In this document: positions 1-9,234 of the stretch, piece by piece
Layout: every line of letters starts with the position of its first letter
Numbering within the stretch: position 1 is the stretch's first letter
DNA from: DAOVRD01 sp964521715
GTDB taxonomy: Bacteria; Planctomycetota; Brocadiia; SM23-32
NCBI GenBank assembly: GCA_964521715.1
Contig: CAZFSS010000027.1
Coordinates: 1-57,175, forward strand
DNA: 57,175 bases
Reading direction: 5' to 3'
The notes under the pieces: generated by a model
Seen by the model: only the letters and a program-made list of their open reading frames with translations
What the model was told of the DNA's origin: nothing
The model's database searches: none
Position numbers and translations under genes: made by a program

Positions 1-123
1 GTCGAAGGAGCCTGCCCTGAGCCTTTCGAAGGAGCCTGCCCTGAGCCCGTCGAAGCCGCCTGCCCTGAGCCTGTCGAAGGAGCCTGCCCTGAGCCTGTCG
101 AAGGAGCCTGCCCTGAGCCTGTC
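1..123. repeat. 24-bp tandem repeat, five units, inside a coding region
   Basis: Five 24-bp units in direct tandem, beginning GTCGAAGGAGCC on the plus strand, with only a few substitutions in units two and three, followed by the first bases of a sixth. The unit resembles a dispersed repeat (CCTTCGACAGGCTCAGGGCA on the other strand) that I remember from many environmental bacterial genomes. Because 24 is a multiple of three, it is read here as PSTGSGQA in the TPR protein without breaking the frame. Confidence 0.85.
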
Positions 124-545
124 GAAGGGGGCGGCTCTTCGGACCTCAGTTCTACACGGAGGGGGTGGAGCTCCTCGGCCTTCTCGGCGGCTTTGAGCGC
201 CTCGGGCCAGCGCTCGGTCTCGACAAGGGCGGCGAGGAGGTTCTTCCAGCCGGGGAGGTAGTCGCTCTTGTGGGAAACGGCCATCCGGAAACACGCGATG
301 GCCCGATCGTAATCGCCCTTGGCAGCGAAGCTCACGCCCATGTTGTTGGCTATCGCCTCCTCGGTGGGGTCGAGCACGAGGGGGCGCCCAGTGGAGATTG
401 GGCTCACAGGCTCACCGTTCCCTTGAGACGTGGGGATCTTGCGGGGGAGCCAGACGTACCACCCATACAGGCCACCTCCGACCATCAGCACGAGCAAGGC
501 AGCGATAACTAGGAAACGGAACCGGTTCCGACCATCGGGCTGCAT
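1..545 (-). CDS. TPR membrane protein, C-terminus cut by window edge
   Basis: Open reading frame running off the left edge with no stop. I start it at the ATG at 545, which gives a short polar N-terminus, then one hydrophobic membrane segment (about residues 11-33, FLVIAALLVLMVGGG) and an outside or periplasmic part. Residues about 70-132 have the Ala/Gly/Tyr/Pro spacing of roughly two tetratricopeptide helices (NNMGVSFAAKGDYDRAIACF is typical). The last readable part is an octapeptide, PSTGSGQA, repeated five times and encoded by the 24-bp tandem repeat at 1-123. TPR proteins usually scaffold protein complexes; the partner here is unknown. It is the last visible gene of a minus-strand run that includes the RHS protein and a pseudopilin, so a role in that surface system is possible. 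The membrane segment and TPR call are fairly safe; the tail may be a repeat invasion. Confidence 0.7.
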   Translation of the reverse strand, partial: MQPDGRNRFRFLVIAALLVLMVGGGLYGWYVWLPRKIPTSQGNGEPVSPISTGRPLVLDPTEEAIANNMGVSFAAKGDYDRAIACFRMAVSHKSDYLPGWKNLLAALVETERWPEALKAAEKAEELHPLRVELRSEEPPPSTGSGQAPSTGSGQAPSTGSGQAASTGSGQAPSKGSGQAPS

Positions 546-643
546 GATCCCGCCGAACCAAGTACGCAATGGACCTTCAACGCCTCCCGGCACCGCCAGG
601 TGCCGCGCCCTTCATGGCGGAACCCGTTCGCTGCCAAGACGAC

Positions 644-1111
644 CTAGCGCTCAAACAGGTCCTTCACGGTGCCGTCCGAGTACAGGGCGAAGCGGGCGGG
701 TTCCAGCGAATGGGAGAAGATCCGGGTGAGGGGGTCCTCCCATAGAAGGTGGTTATCGTGAGCCTCCGTCACCACCGGTCGCTCTGTCCCCCAGTTCTCC
801 GGGGAGTACGAGTACTTGGCATCCTCTGCCGAAGATAGGAGCAATCCGCTCGGGCAGTATAGCGATTTGCAGTCCCGAAGGTGCGCACCCACAAGCGAAT
901 CAAGGTCTGCCGGAAGGCCACCTGACTGGAATCGGTACTCAACAATCGCCCGATGGATCATCGTGAGTCTGAACCGACAGTCCGTTCTCCTCGACATCTC
1001 TCTGGACGGAGCTCCGCGCCGAAAGCCGACCTCGACCCATCCCAGAGCGAGCAGCACTAACAGCCCGATGAATCCTGCGGTACGAATCCAGTCCGGCCTC
1101 GCTCGGTCCAT
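644..1111 (-). CDS. Small membrane-anchored protein, pseudopilin-like soluble part
   Basis: 155 residues. The ATG at 1111 has a good AGGAG six bases upstream. An N-terminal signal anchor (about residues 12-29, GFIGLLVLLALGWVEVGF) is followed by a helix with MIHRAIVEYRFQSGGLPADL, the kind of segment found after the stalk helix of type II secretion pseudopilins (G-P-x-D-L), and then a short domain with YCPSGLLLSSAEDAKYSYSPENWG and a C-terminal YSDGTVK. The classical GFxxxE prepilin cleavage site is absent. It follows the RHS gene by 44 bases in the same direction and precedes the TPR gene. Function unknown; I infer a surface protein related to the pseudopilin encoded at 8125-9234. Moderate certainty that it is a real gene. 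Confidence 0.65.
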   Translation of the reverse strand: MDRARPDWIRTAGFIGLLVLLALGWVEVGFRRGAPSREMSRRTDCRFRLTMIHRAIVEYRFQSGGLPADLDSLVGAHLRDCKSLYCPSGLLLSSAEDAKYSYSPENWGTERPVVTEAHDNHLLWEDPLTRIFSHSLEPARFALYSDGTVKDLFER

Positions 1112-1155
1112 AGCAACTCCTGTGTCATGCCGATCTGTGAGTTGGCGCGGCAGAT

Positions 1156-4100
1156 CTACTGACGAGTCAAGGCTTCCCAGATTTCATCCTTACACTCACT
1201 TTGCGCCCACTCCGCATACCATTCGCCGAACGGGTTCAACATGCCGCCGCAGCCCAAACCGTAGTGATGAGCCAGCTCGTGGATAAGCGTCTCCGCTATG
1301 CCCGCGGGAGTAGCCTCCTGGCAATAGCCAGGACAGATGCCTATTCTCCTAAGCTCCGGCAAAGTAAACCCCGAGCCCCCCCACAAACAAGTCCATTTCC
1401 AGCCAGGCTCCAGTGTGACTGTGAAGGGACCCCATCCGGCGTCAGGGGGGGAACCCGCGTCGAAGAAAATCTGACAGCTGCCGCCGCCGTTGATGACAGA
1501 ATTGACAACCTCGACCGCACGAAGCAGGTCCGGACAGCATTCCGCCACTTTCTCTGGGTCTGCGACTTCCAGAGGTCCATGCTCATGTGCGGCACGCGAC
1601 GGTGCGCCAAAGAGGTGGACATCACCAGGTGGCGGCGCCGGCATAGTGCAGTCCTCGCCAGCACAGCCAGTTGGTCCCCCAAGGACATCTTCACATTCCG
1701 GTCCGGTGACGGGACCGGATACTACCCGTGCCCGTGCCTCCCCATGCGCACAGTGGGGGCAATGGACATCCTCGTCGTACCATTGCCCCCACTCTATCAC
1801 CAGGCGCGAGGCGTCAGGGAGCGTCAGCCAGTGGCGACCGTAGTGGATGAGTTCGGCCCGGGGGTAACGCTCCCATACCCCCGTGAGTGATTCAAGTCCC
1901 ATGGGATCAAGCCTTAAGCCAGGGCTATCGCTAACGTACCAGTAGAGACCATCCCCTTCTCGCTTCTTTGCGGGGTCCCGGCTGATGAAGCGGCCCAGGC
2001 CGGTGTGGTAGTAGCGGTTCCTGTACTGCATGAGGCCGGATTCAGCGTCGAGGCGGCGGCCGGTGAAGGTGTAGGGATTCCCCACATCCGAAAGGCCGTC
2101 CGCATCGGCCGAGCCGTCGGCGTCCAGCACCGTGCAGGCGCCGTAGGCATCGTAGCGATACCGCTCGATCACCGATTCGTTCCCGCCCGAAACAGCATAC
2201 ACAGTGGCCAGAGCGCCCTGGTGATAGTAGACGACCTCATTCGTGTCGCTGAAGTCGTCATCGGAGTTCAGGTCGCGTTCCTGCACGGCCACCGCGTCGA
2301 TGTAACCGGGCGCGTAAGTAAACCTTGCGACCAGGTCCCCCGAGCCGTCCCTCTCCTCCAGGCACTGCCAATCAGAGTCGCCGCCCCAGATGAACCGCGT
2401 CGTGCCGTTCAAGCCGCCCTTGTTCGTGACAGTCTTCAGAACGCGCCGGTTGCGCGCATCGTGCTTATACTCGCCCGTGGTGTTCCAGTTCCCCGACTGC
2501 TTCTCCTCCACCTCGATCAGGCGGTTCCGGTAGTCCCACGCATACTTGTGGTCGCCGTTCGAGTCGCCGTCCTGCGTCAGGTTCCCCGCCGCGTCATACG
2601 ACAGGCTGATCTGGGGGTCTTCCCCGATCGTCCGTGCCGTCAGCTCGTTGACCGTGTTGTGCGTGCGGCTTTCCGTCACGCTGTCCAGCACCGTGTCGTC
2701 CCAGTTCCCCAGCGGGTCCAAAGTCCAAGTCTGAGTCCGGCTGGGGCTCGTAATGTCCGTCTTCTGCTCGTTCAGCTGCCCGCGCTTGAAGTCCGTTACC
2801 CGGTAGACGTCGTCATAGCCGTAGAGCTCGCTCTGCGTCGCCGACTGGAGGTCCTCCTGATACTTCTTGTTCCCGATCCGGTCGTAGTCGTGCGACCACC
2901 CCGCAAGGAGCGTCCCGCCGCTCGCCTTCCAGCGGTGGTTCTTGATCCGCCCGAAGGTATCGTACCCGTATCCGGACAGGTTCTCGCCCTGGTCGTCCAG
3001 GTGGGTCAGGTACGCCCCGCTCGCGTACTCCCGCCTCTCCAGCAGCCAGCCCTTGTAGGTGTCGGCCACGCGGTCGTCCGAGCCGTCGTTGACGGCCGTG
3101 ACCCGCCCGATGTCGTCGTGCGTGTAGGTCAGCGTCAGCCCGCTCGGATACGCCAGCGACTTCCCCCTGCCCGAAAGATCGTAGGTCACCGTCACCGTCC
3201 GGTCCGTGTAGGTGCCGTACTCCTGCGACTCCTCGACCGTCAGGTCGCCGTCGGCCGCCCGCGTGTAGGTCCACTCGACCGTCGAGTTGTCGTCGGCGTC
3301 GTTCGGATCGTTGTTGTCCGTCACGGAAGTGGGACGCCCCAGGGCGTCATACGCGTACGTCACCGCGCTCGTGCCGACCAGGCCGTTGCCCGAGACCGAC
3401 TCCTGGGTGACGCGCCGGGCGTCATCGTAGGTATAGGTGACCGTCCAGTCGCGCTGATCGGTACGCGTATTCACCGTGCCGTCGTCGTTGTAGGCCACGG
3501 TCACGTCGTCCGAGTCCGGATAGGCGGTCTTGGTGACGGCGTTCGGATGCTTGGCAGCACCGTAGTAGTACGCCGTGTCCTGGTGGTTCTGGGCATCCTC
3601 CCAGGCTTCTACTACGTCATAGTATACCTCATCCCCGCCGTCCCATTCATCATACTGCCAGGTCACCTTGATCGCGAGGCCGCCCTGGGCGGCGTCCTGG
3701 ATCTCTTCGGCCTTCCGGCTCAGCATGTCGTAGGCGTAGGTCGTCTCCATCCCCTCGGGGTCGGTGACCTTCGTGGTGCGGCCGAGCTTGTCGTACTCGC
3801 TGCTCGTCACGTGCACGCTGTCGCTCGACGCCGGCGCGGAGCCCGGCCAGGGATCCGGCAGGTTCCCCGTCCCGTACTCGGCGCCGTCGGTCAGACGGCC
3901 GTCCGAGTCATACCACATCCCGCTGCTGTAGGTGACGTAGGTTTGGTCGGCGATCTTGTTCCGGCGCTGGGTGTACTTCGCCTTGCCGTCGGCATAGTAG
4001 GCCATAACAGTCTCGTTGCCCAGCGCGTCGGTGACCTTCGTCTGCCTTCCCGCGCCGTCATACGTGTAGGCCGTCGACTTGCTGTAGGGATCGGTGGCCT

Positions 4101-6711
4101 TCTTGAGCTTCCCGCCCTTGGAGCAGTAGCTGTTGGTCTCGGCGGTCTCGGTGTCGCCCGGGTTGATGATCTCCGACTTGTAGACGCGGCCCATCTCGTC
4201 GTAGTAGGTCTTCGAGTGCTCGAGCAGCGTCCCCTGGGCGCTGGTGTCGTGGCGCTTGCGCTCGGCCACCCGGTCGAGGTTGTCGTAGATGCTGGCGACG
4301 TAGTAGCCCTCCGGGCCCGTGACGCTGGTGCCCCGGCCCCGCCAGTCGTACGCATACGTCGTGGTGACCTCGTTGACCTCGTCCGTCTGCTCCGTCATCC
4401 GGCCCTGCACGTCATACTCGTAGCTCATGGTGGTGACGAGCGTGTCGGTCACGCCGTCTGTCGAGCCCGACTTGAGCTGCTTGGGCATGCTGGTCATCTC
4501 GACGTAGGTCGTCTCCTGCACCGCCGCGAAGCCGCGGGCCTGGTCCTTGTAGCTCTCGGTCCTCTCCACGCGGCCCAGGTTGTCGTAGGCGTAGAAGGTC
4601 TTGCCGTAGTCGTTGTCGCCCGAGCCGAAGAAGCGGCGCTCCTCGCTCACGCGCCCCCAGCCGTCGTAGGCCCAGGTGGTCTTGGCCAGCACCGTTCCCT
4701 GCGCGCCCGTCTTCTTCGTCTCCTGGGTCTTGTTCCCGTTCTTGTCGAAGGTGTAGGCCACGTAGAGCCCGCCCGGATAGGTGACCGACGTCACGTCCCC
4801 GCGGTCATTGTAGCCGTACGTGGTCTCGTTCCCGAGGGCGTCCTTGACCACCGTGAGGTGCTCGTTGTTGTTGTCGTACCCGTACTCGACGACCGTGAGG
4901 TTCAGCTTCCCCTCCCCGTAGTCCTTGATCACCTTGACGAGCTGGCCGCTCCATTCCGGCAACTCGTCGATCGTACTGTTGCCGTTGTTGTCCACGTCGT
5001 CATCGTCGGCATACAGGTACTTCGTCACCATCCCGTCCTCGTCGGTGACGGTCGATATCCGGTCCATCGAGTCGTAGGTGTATTCCACGGTCGCCCGGTA
5101 GGCGCTTCCGCCCGCCTCGTCGCAGTTGTGGTTCACTTGCGGATGCGTGATCTTCTTGACGAGCCCCTTGCCGTTGCCGCTCGCGTAATACTCGTAGTCC
5201 GTCTGCAGCGCGCCCGTCCCGTCGTCGTTCTCGAAACGCTTGACCGTGGTCGGCAGGTCGGGGAAGTTACCGTCCTCATACGCGTACTCGACCTGCTTCT
5301 TCCAGCTCGCACCCGTCTCGCTGATCTCGACCTTCGTGATCCGGCCCGAGCCGTCATACGTGAACTTGGTCACGTGCAAGGGGGTCTGGAGGTCCGAGGC
5401 GTCGTAGAGGTAGACGTACTCGAGCTTGCCGTCCGAGGTGTAGGTGCGCTTCTCCTTGACGTCCGCCGACTGGTCCGCCTTCACCTGCTGGGTGAGGAGC
5501 TGGCCGAGCTCGTTCACCTCGGTCGCGATGCTGGGGTCCTGGGCGCCGTCGTCCGGGTAGAAATGCTCCACCCTGCGGTAGGCCGTGTTGAGGTTGGCCG
5601 GGTTCTCGTTCACCGTGGTGTGCGTGTAGTCCACCCCCTCCGTCGACCCCCCTCCGCCGCATCCCGAGCAGCCGATCATCTCCTGGGTCACCCGGCGGCT
5701 CCCGTCATAGGTGAACTTCCGCGAGGCCAGAGCGCTCACCTGGGCCTCCGTCGGATTGGCCGGCAGGCCGTCGTACTCCTTGGGCGCCACGTAGTACTTC
5801 AGGAGGTGATTGGCGTCGTACCAGAAGTAGTGGACCTGGCTCGTCCACTGGGCGTCGCCGTTCAGGTCCTGGCGGATGTTGATCTTGCGCAGCCGGCTCG
5901 AGCCGTCATACGTGCGTTCCACCTTCAGACATTGCGCGAAGGGGGTGCTGTAGGAGATCGTCCCGCTGGAGAAGGTGATCGACCGCCCCCAGTTGTCGTG
6001 GATTGAGTTTAGGGTCCTCCCCTTGTAGCCGGAGTAGGCGTAGGAAACGCTGTCGCCCGACCGATTCTCCTGGTACACGGCCAGGCCTTCCTGGTCCCCC
6101 CCGTTGAGTGCGTTGAACGTGTAGAGGTTGCCCGTGACCAGGTTTTCGAGGGTGATGGACCCGGATTCCGGCACCGTGAGCTCGTAGTCCGAGGCCACCG
6201 CGATCCCGTCCTCCTTCTGCACCCAGTCGTTGCCCTCCTTGAAGAACTCCATTGTGCTGCTGGCATCGACCGTGGCGTGGATCTCGGTGTCCGAATGGTC
6301 GAAGAGACGGGGGATGCCCGTAAGCTCCCATCCCTTCCCGGTGCCGCCCTCCGTCGACGTGTTGCCGCTGTCGTAGGTCAGTGTCAGGTCCGGGAACAGG
6401 GTCGATCCGTCCGGCATCTGGGGAAGGGGGAAGGCGAACGCCTCGTTCCCCTCCTCGAAGTAGACGCCGTTTCCCCCTATGGCGCCGGCCTTCAGGTCAG
6501 CGGCATTCGAAAGGTGGCCCCAGTTGGGCGGGTCGAAGTTGAGGCCGCCCCCCTCCCCGCAGGCGAGGGCGGCCCTCGCCGCCAGCACCAGACCCAGGGT
6601 CGCACACGCGCCGCACAGCGTGATCAGAGCAATAAGCCTGCCGACCTTCCCCGCTTCGCTCTTCATCTCCCGGTTCCCCTCGTCCGTGGCAAGGCTTCTC
6701 TTTCCCATCAT
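1156..6711 (-). CDS. RHS/YD-repeat secreted protein with HExxH metallopeptidase-like C-terminus
   Basis: 1851 residues. A signal peptide lies near the N-terminus (LIALITLCGACATLGLVLAA), followed by about 1500 residues of YD repeats (pattern YxYDxxGRxxxVTD), which in known RHS proteins fold into a hollow shell around a toxic tip. The RHS core closes with RNRYYHTGLGRFISRDP and DPMGL at about residue 1606. The last 245 residues are unlike the core: they hold many cysteines (CPHC, ECEDV, ECC) and IHELAHHYGLG at about 1810-1820, an HExxH zinc-protease signature, with later acidic residues (GEWYAEW) that could supply the third ligand. I infer a polymorphic toxin or surface protease. The start at 6711 overlaps the upstream stop as ATGA, suggesting coupling; an ATG at 6666 with AGGGG upstream is an alternative. 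No immunity gene is recognised next to it. Confidence 0.9.
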   Translation of the reverse strand: MMGKRSLATDEGNREMKSEAGKVGRLIALITLCGACATLGLVLAARAALACGEGGGLNFDPPNWGHLSNAADLKAGAIGGNGVYFEEGNEAFAFPLPQMPDGSTLFPDLTLTYDSGNTSTEGGTGKGWELTGIPRLFDHSDTEIHATVDASSTMEFFKEGNDWVQKEDGIAVASDYELTVPESGSITLENLVTGNLYTFNALNGGDQEGLAVYQENRSGDSVSYAYSGYKGRTLNSIHDNWGRSITFSSGTISYSTPFAQCLKVERTYDGSSRLRKINIRQDLNGDAQWTSQVHYFWYDANHLLKYYVAPKEYDGLPANPTEAQVSALASRKFTYDGSRRVTQEMIGCSGCGGGGSTEGVDYTHTTVNENPANLNTAYRRVEHFYPDDGAQDPSIATEVNELGQLLTQQVKADQSADVKEKRTYTSDGKLEYVYLYDASDLQTPLHVTKFTYDGSGRITKVEISETGASWKKQVEYAYEDGNFPDLPTTVKRFENDDGTGALQTDYEYYASGNGKGLVKKITHPQVNHNCDEAGGSAYRATVEYTYDSMDRISTVTDEDGMVTKYLYADDDDVDNNGNSTIDELPEWSGQLVKVIKDYGEGKLNLTVVEYGYDNNNEHLTVVKDALGNETTYGYNDRGDVTSVTYPGGLYVAYTFDKNGNKTQETKKTGAQGTVLAKTTWAYDGWGRVSEERRFFGSGDNDYGKTFYAYDNLGRVERTESYKDQARGFAAVQETTYVEMTSMPKQLKSGSTDGVTDTLVTTMSYEYDVQGRMTEQTDEVNEVTTTYAYDWRGRGTSVTGPEGYYVASIYDNLDRVAERKRHDTSAQGTLLEHSKTYYDEMGRVYKSEIINPGDTETAETNSYCSKGGKLKKATDPYSKSTAYTYDGAGRQTKVTDALGNETVMAYYADGKAKYTQRRNKIADQTYVTYSSGMWYDSDGRLTDGAEYGTGNLPDPWPGSAPASSDSVHVTSSEYDKLGRTTKVTDPEGMETTYAYDMLSRKAEEIQDAAQGGLAIKVTWQYDEWDGGDEVYYDVVEAWEDAQNHQDTAYYYGAAKHPNAVTKTAYPDSDDVTVAYNDDGTVNTRTDQRDWTVTYTYDDARRVTQESVSGNGLVGTSAVTYAYDALGRPTSVTDNNDPNDADDNSTVEWTYTRAADGDLTVEESQEYGTYTDRTVTVTYDLSGRGKSLAYPSGLTLTYTHDDIGRVTAVNDGSDDRVADTYKGWLLERREYASGAYLTHLDDQGENLSGYGYDTFGRIKNHRWKASGGTLLAGWSHDYDRIGNKKYQEDLQSATQSELYGYDDVYRVTDFKRGQLNEQKTDITSPSRTQTWTLDPLGNWDDTVLDSVTESRTHNTVNELTARTIGEDPQISLSYDAAGNLTQDGDSNGDHKYAWDYRNRLIEVEEKQSGNWNTTGEYKHDARNRRVLKTVTNKGGLNGTTRFIWGGDSDWQCLEERDGSGDLVARFTYAPGYIDAVAVQERDLNSDDDFSDTNEVVYYHQGALATVYAVSGGNESVIERYRYDAYGACTVLDADGSADADGLSDVGNPYTFTGRRLDAESGLMQYRNRYYHTGLGRFISRDPAKKREGDGLYWYVSDSPGLRLDPMGLESLTGVWERYPRAELIHYGRHWLTLPDASRLVIEWGQWYDEDVHCPHCAHGEARARVVSGPVTGPECEDVLGGPTGCAGEDCTMPAPPPGDVHLFGAPSRAAHEHGPLEVADPEKVAECCPDLLRAVEVVNSVINGGGSCQIFFDAGSPPDAGWGPFTVTLEPGWKWTCLWGGSGFTLPELRRIGICPGYCQEATPAGIAETLIHELAHHYGLGCGGMLNPFGEWYAEWAQSECKDEIWEALTRQ

Positions 6712-8093
6712 TCGAGGCCTTCAACCGATATCCCCAGCTCGACGGCGTCCGCCATCGCCGCCTCCTTCACCTGGCGATACTGCTGCGCCCGCGCCTCCAT
6801 CTGGGCCGCTTTCTTGGCGTCCCCCCGCTGGCGGAATCGCTCCGCCCTCTCCGCGAAGATCCGCTCCTCCTGGGGCGCCAGCTGCAGGTCCGTCCGCACC
6901 ACCCACCAGTGGAGGTCGTGCCAGAGCCGCTCCCTCTCCATCGCGAAGTCCGCCGGGGGGCTCTCCCCGACCAGGGCCATCGCCGCCTCGTAGGCGTCCC
7001 TAGCCCGGTAAACCTGCTGCGTGGTGAGGTACAGATCCACCAGCGTGAGCCACGCGCCCACGTCCGACCGGTGCTGGCCCACGTAGTCCTCCAGGTCGGT
7101 GAGCTCCATCGTGGGACGCAGGATCACGGGCGTCGGACCCGCCAGCGCGTAGGCGTCGAAGCTGGCCTCGCCGACCGACGCGGCGTCCTTGACTTCGAGC
7201 CCCTCGAGCCTCGCCTCCAGCGCGAAGTGCACGCCCGAAGGCCCGAAGAGGCGCAGCGTATAGACCGTCGGAAGCTCGGCGCCCCCGACCGCCTGGACCC
7301 CGCCCGCCACCACGTCCCTGACGGCGTTCGCAAACGGCTCCTCCTCGTCCACCGAGCCCCAGACCAGCCGCTCGCAGACGAAACTCTCCGTATTAATGTA
7401 GTACTTGCGCGGCGTCCGGCGCTGCCAGAGGCTGGGCCACGTGACCAGCTGGTCGCTCCCCTCCAGCGGCTCCTTCACGTCCAGAAGCGTATAGTAGCTC
7501 TTCCCGTCCACTTCCTCGATCGGCCCGGCCTCCGTGTCGCCTTCGAAGGGCTCGAGCCACGCCCTCGGCATGAGGTTCACCATCAGGAGGGCGTCCGCAC
7601 CCGTCCCGCAGCCGAATCCTCTGTAGGTGTCCCCCGGCCGCGCCATCACCGTCGGCACCCGCTCGGTCCACGAAACGGCCTTCCCGTCGTCGTCGAGCCA
7701 TCCGCCGATCCGCTGCTCGAGCCTGCGGGAGTAGACGAAGCCGTCCTTGAAGATCAGCCACGCGTTGTCCTGCTGCCGGGGCTCCTCCTCCAGGGACGCC
7801 ATCGGGAAGCCGTCCTGCCGCACGTAGCAGTTGGGGGCCCGGTAGAGAAAAGGCACTCCCTTCCACCCCCCTTCCTCGGGCGCCGTCATCCGCATGCCCA
7901 GCACCCCGCTCAGGCCCGGCAGGCCGTCCGCCCTCGCCTGCATCGCGTCGATCAGACCTTCCAGGCCCATCGGCGTCGGGGCCGCCTGCGCCTCGACCCG
8001 CACCATCGGCGCCGGGTGGATCAGGACCACCACGCACAGGACCGCCGCCGCCAGCAGGGGAACCGTCCACTTCATGTTCTCGCGCCTGAACAT
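6708..8093 (-). CDS. Secreted protein of unknown function in RHS operon
   Basis: 461 residues. The ATG at 8093 has AGGAGGGG just upstream; an internal ATG at 8075 starts the apparent signal peptide MKWTVPLLAAAVLCVVVLIH. The mature part looks like a beta-rich domain in the style of outer-membrane lipoprotein-sorting or DUF1571-like proteins (measuring a field such as FLYRAPNCYVRQDG, WLIFKDGFVYSRRLEQ), and the last about 110 residues are helical and charged with TPR-like spacing (YLTTQQVYRARDAYEAAMALVGE). It lies between the pseudopilin and the RHS gene, overlapping the latter by four bases (ATGA), so the three genes are very likely co-transcribed. I do not recognise a precise family; a periplasmic helper for the RHS protein is only an inference. 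Confidence 0.75.
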   Translation of the reverse strand: MFRRENMKWTVPLLAAAVLCVVVLIHPAPMVRVEAQAAPTPMGLEGLIDAMQARADGLPGLSGVLGMRMTAPEEGGWKGVPFLYRAPNCYVRQDGFPMASLEEEPRQQDNAWLIFKDGFVYSRRLEQRIGGWLDDDGKAVSWTERVPTVMARPGDTYRGFGCGTGADALLMVNLMPRAWLEPFEGDTEAGPIEEVDGKSYYTLLDVKEPLEGSDQLVTWPSLWQRRTPRKYYINTESFVCERLVWGSVDEEEPFANAVRDVVAGGVQAVGGAELPTVYTLRLFGPSGVHFALEARLEGLEVKDAASVGEASFDAYALAGPTPVILRPTMELTDLEDYVGQHRSDVGAWLTLVDLYLTTQQVYRARDAYEAAMALVGESPPADFAMERERLWHDLHWWVVRTDLQLAPQEERIFAERAERFRQRGDAKKAAQMEARAQQYRQVKEAAMADAVELGISVEGLE

Positions 8094-8124
8094 CCCGCCC
8101 CTCCTTCCCTCTGTCCGTGGCCCT

Positions 8125-9234
8125 TCAGGGCAGCTCGTCCGGATGGCCCCACGTCATGCCCCCATACTCCGCAGGCACGTTCGAGTCCATCCAGGACGCG
8201 TCGAAGTTCGCCCGCCAGTTGTAGACCGATCCGCCCGCCAACGAGCAGTCCCTCGCCGACCGGTCCCTCTTCCGATCGCTGCAGCGCGTGTCCAGGGAGT
8301 ACGAGACGAAGCCATACCTGCACGCGTCGCCCCAGACCTTCCCCCAGACCGCAGCCTCGCAGTCGTCGTAGTAGATGTCGTCCACGTCGTTCCCACCGTC
8401 GTTCAGGATGTCGTCCTCACCCACGCCCGTGCCGCCCCAGGGATCGTCGTCGTTCGGGTCGGCGGCGAGGAGGCGGGGGTTCTGGATGTAGCCGCTCCGC
8501 CGCCACGTCCCCGCCCGGCAGTGCGGAAAGTACTCGTCCCTCGGGGCCTGGATCACGCCGTAATACCCCGGCCCTCCGATCAGCTCCTCGTCAGCCCCCC
8601 ATACCTTGTGCTTGTCCATCACCCAGCTGTGCTCCGGCATGTACTTGCCCACCCATTGGGCCGCCAGGTCGGCAAAAAGCACGTTCGAGCCATCCGGGTG
8701 GTTGGCCGGCTCCTTCCCGTACTGGGTCACCATCTCGATCCCGTCCGCCATCACCGCCCGCTCCCCCAGGGGCTCCCGGGGTATCCGTCCCTCGTCGGCG
8801 AAGTAGCACTGCCCCTTCATGTCCCCGATGTAGACCTGCGTCTGGACGTCCGCCCGGTGGGGGTCCCAGCTCTCGACCTTCACCACGCGCGGGTAGGGGG
8901 AGCGGAGGCTGGGACAGACGTAGACGTCCAGGCTCCCCACGTAGCCCAACGCCGCCAGGTCGGACATCACCTGGGGCTTGTAGGTCCCCCCCTCGCACGT
9001 GGCCCGGGTCCATTCGCCGTCGGCGTCCTTCCTCAGCATCTGCCAGGCGACGCCCAGCTCGTGGACGTTGTCCATGCAGGCCGTCCGCTGAGCGAGCTCC
9101 CGGCTCCTGAAGAGCGCCGGCAGGATCAGCGCCCCCATCAGCATCACGAGCGCCACGACCACCAGCATCTCCGTGAACGTGAATCCCCTCTTCGTCCCGG
9201 CGCGTCGTCGTCCGTAGTGAATGCGTACGTTCAT
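8125..9234 (-). CDS. Type II secretion-like pseudopilin (DUF1559/H-X9-DG type)
   Basis: 369 residues from the ATG at 9234, chosen because GGAG lies eight bases upstream and the basic leader is then short. The N-terminus has the prepilin peptidase site RG/FTFTEMLVVVALV with the conserved Glu at position five of the mature protein, and a hydrophobic stalk helix running to about residue 42. The globular part contains CMDNVHELGVAWQML, VCPSLRSPYPR and, near residue 190, HPDGSNVLFADLAAQWV, which is the variant of the H-x9-DG box seen in large pseudopilin families of Planctomycetota and Verrucomicrobiota/Lentisphaerota. The C-terminal part is Asp-rich (DDDPWGG, DDIYYDDCE), possibly calcium-binding. 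It heads the minus-strand run leading to the RHS gene, so it may be part of a surface-display or secretion route for that protein. Confidence 0.85.
   Translation of the reverse strand: MNVRIHYGRRRAGTKRGFTFTEMLVVVALVMLMGALILPALFRSRELAQRTACMDNVHELGVAWQMLRKDADGEWTRATCEGGTYKPQVMSDLAALGYVGSLDVYVCPSLRSPYPRVVKVESWDPHRADVQTQVYIGDMKGQCYFADEGRIPREPLGERAVMADGIEMVTQYGKEPANHPDGSNVLFADLAAQWVGKYMPEHSWVMDKHKVWGADEELIGGPGYYGVIQAPRDEYFPHCRAGTWRRSGYIQNPRLLAADPNDDDPWGGTGVGEDDILNDGGNDVDDIYYDDCEAAVWGKVWGDACRYGFVSYSLDTRCSDRKRDRSARDCSLAGGSVYNWRANFDASWMDSNVPAEYGGMTWGHPDELP

Noticed and set aside
2005..6006. Long open frame of 1333 codons on the plus strand through the RHS gene
   Set aside because: It is the mirror of the YD-repeat gene. 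It has no ribosome site and its composition (Val/Arg/Leu-rich) is that of an antisense shadow of a GC-rich gene.
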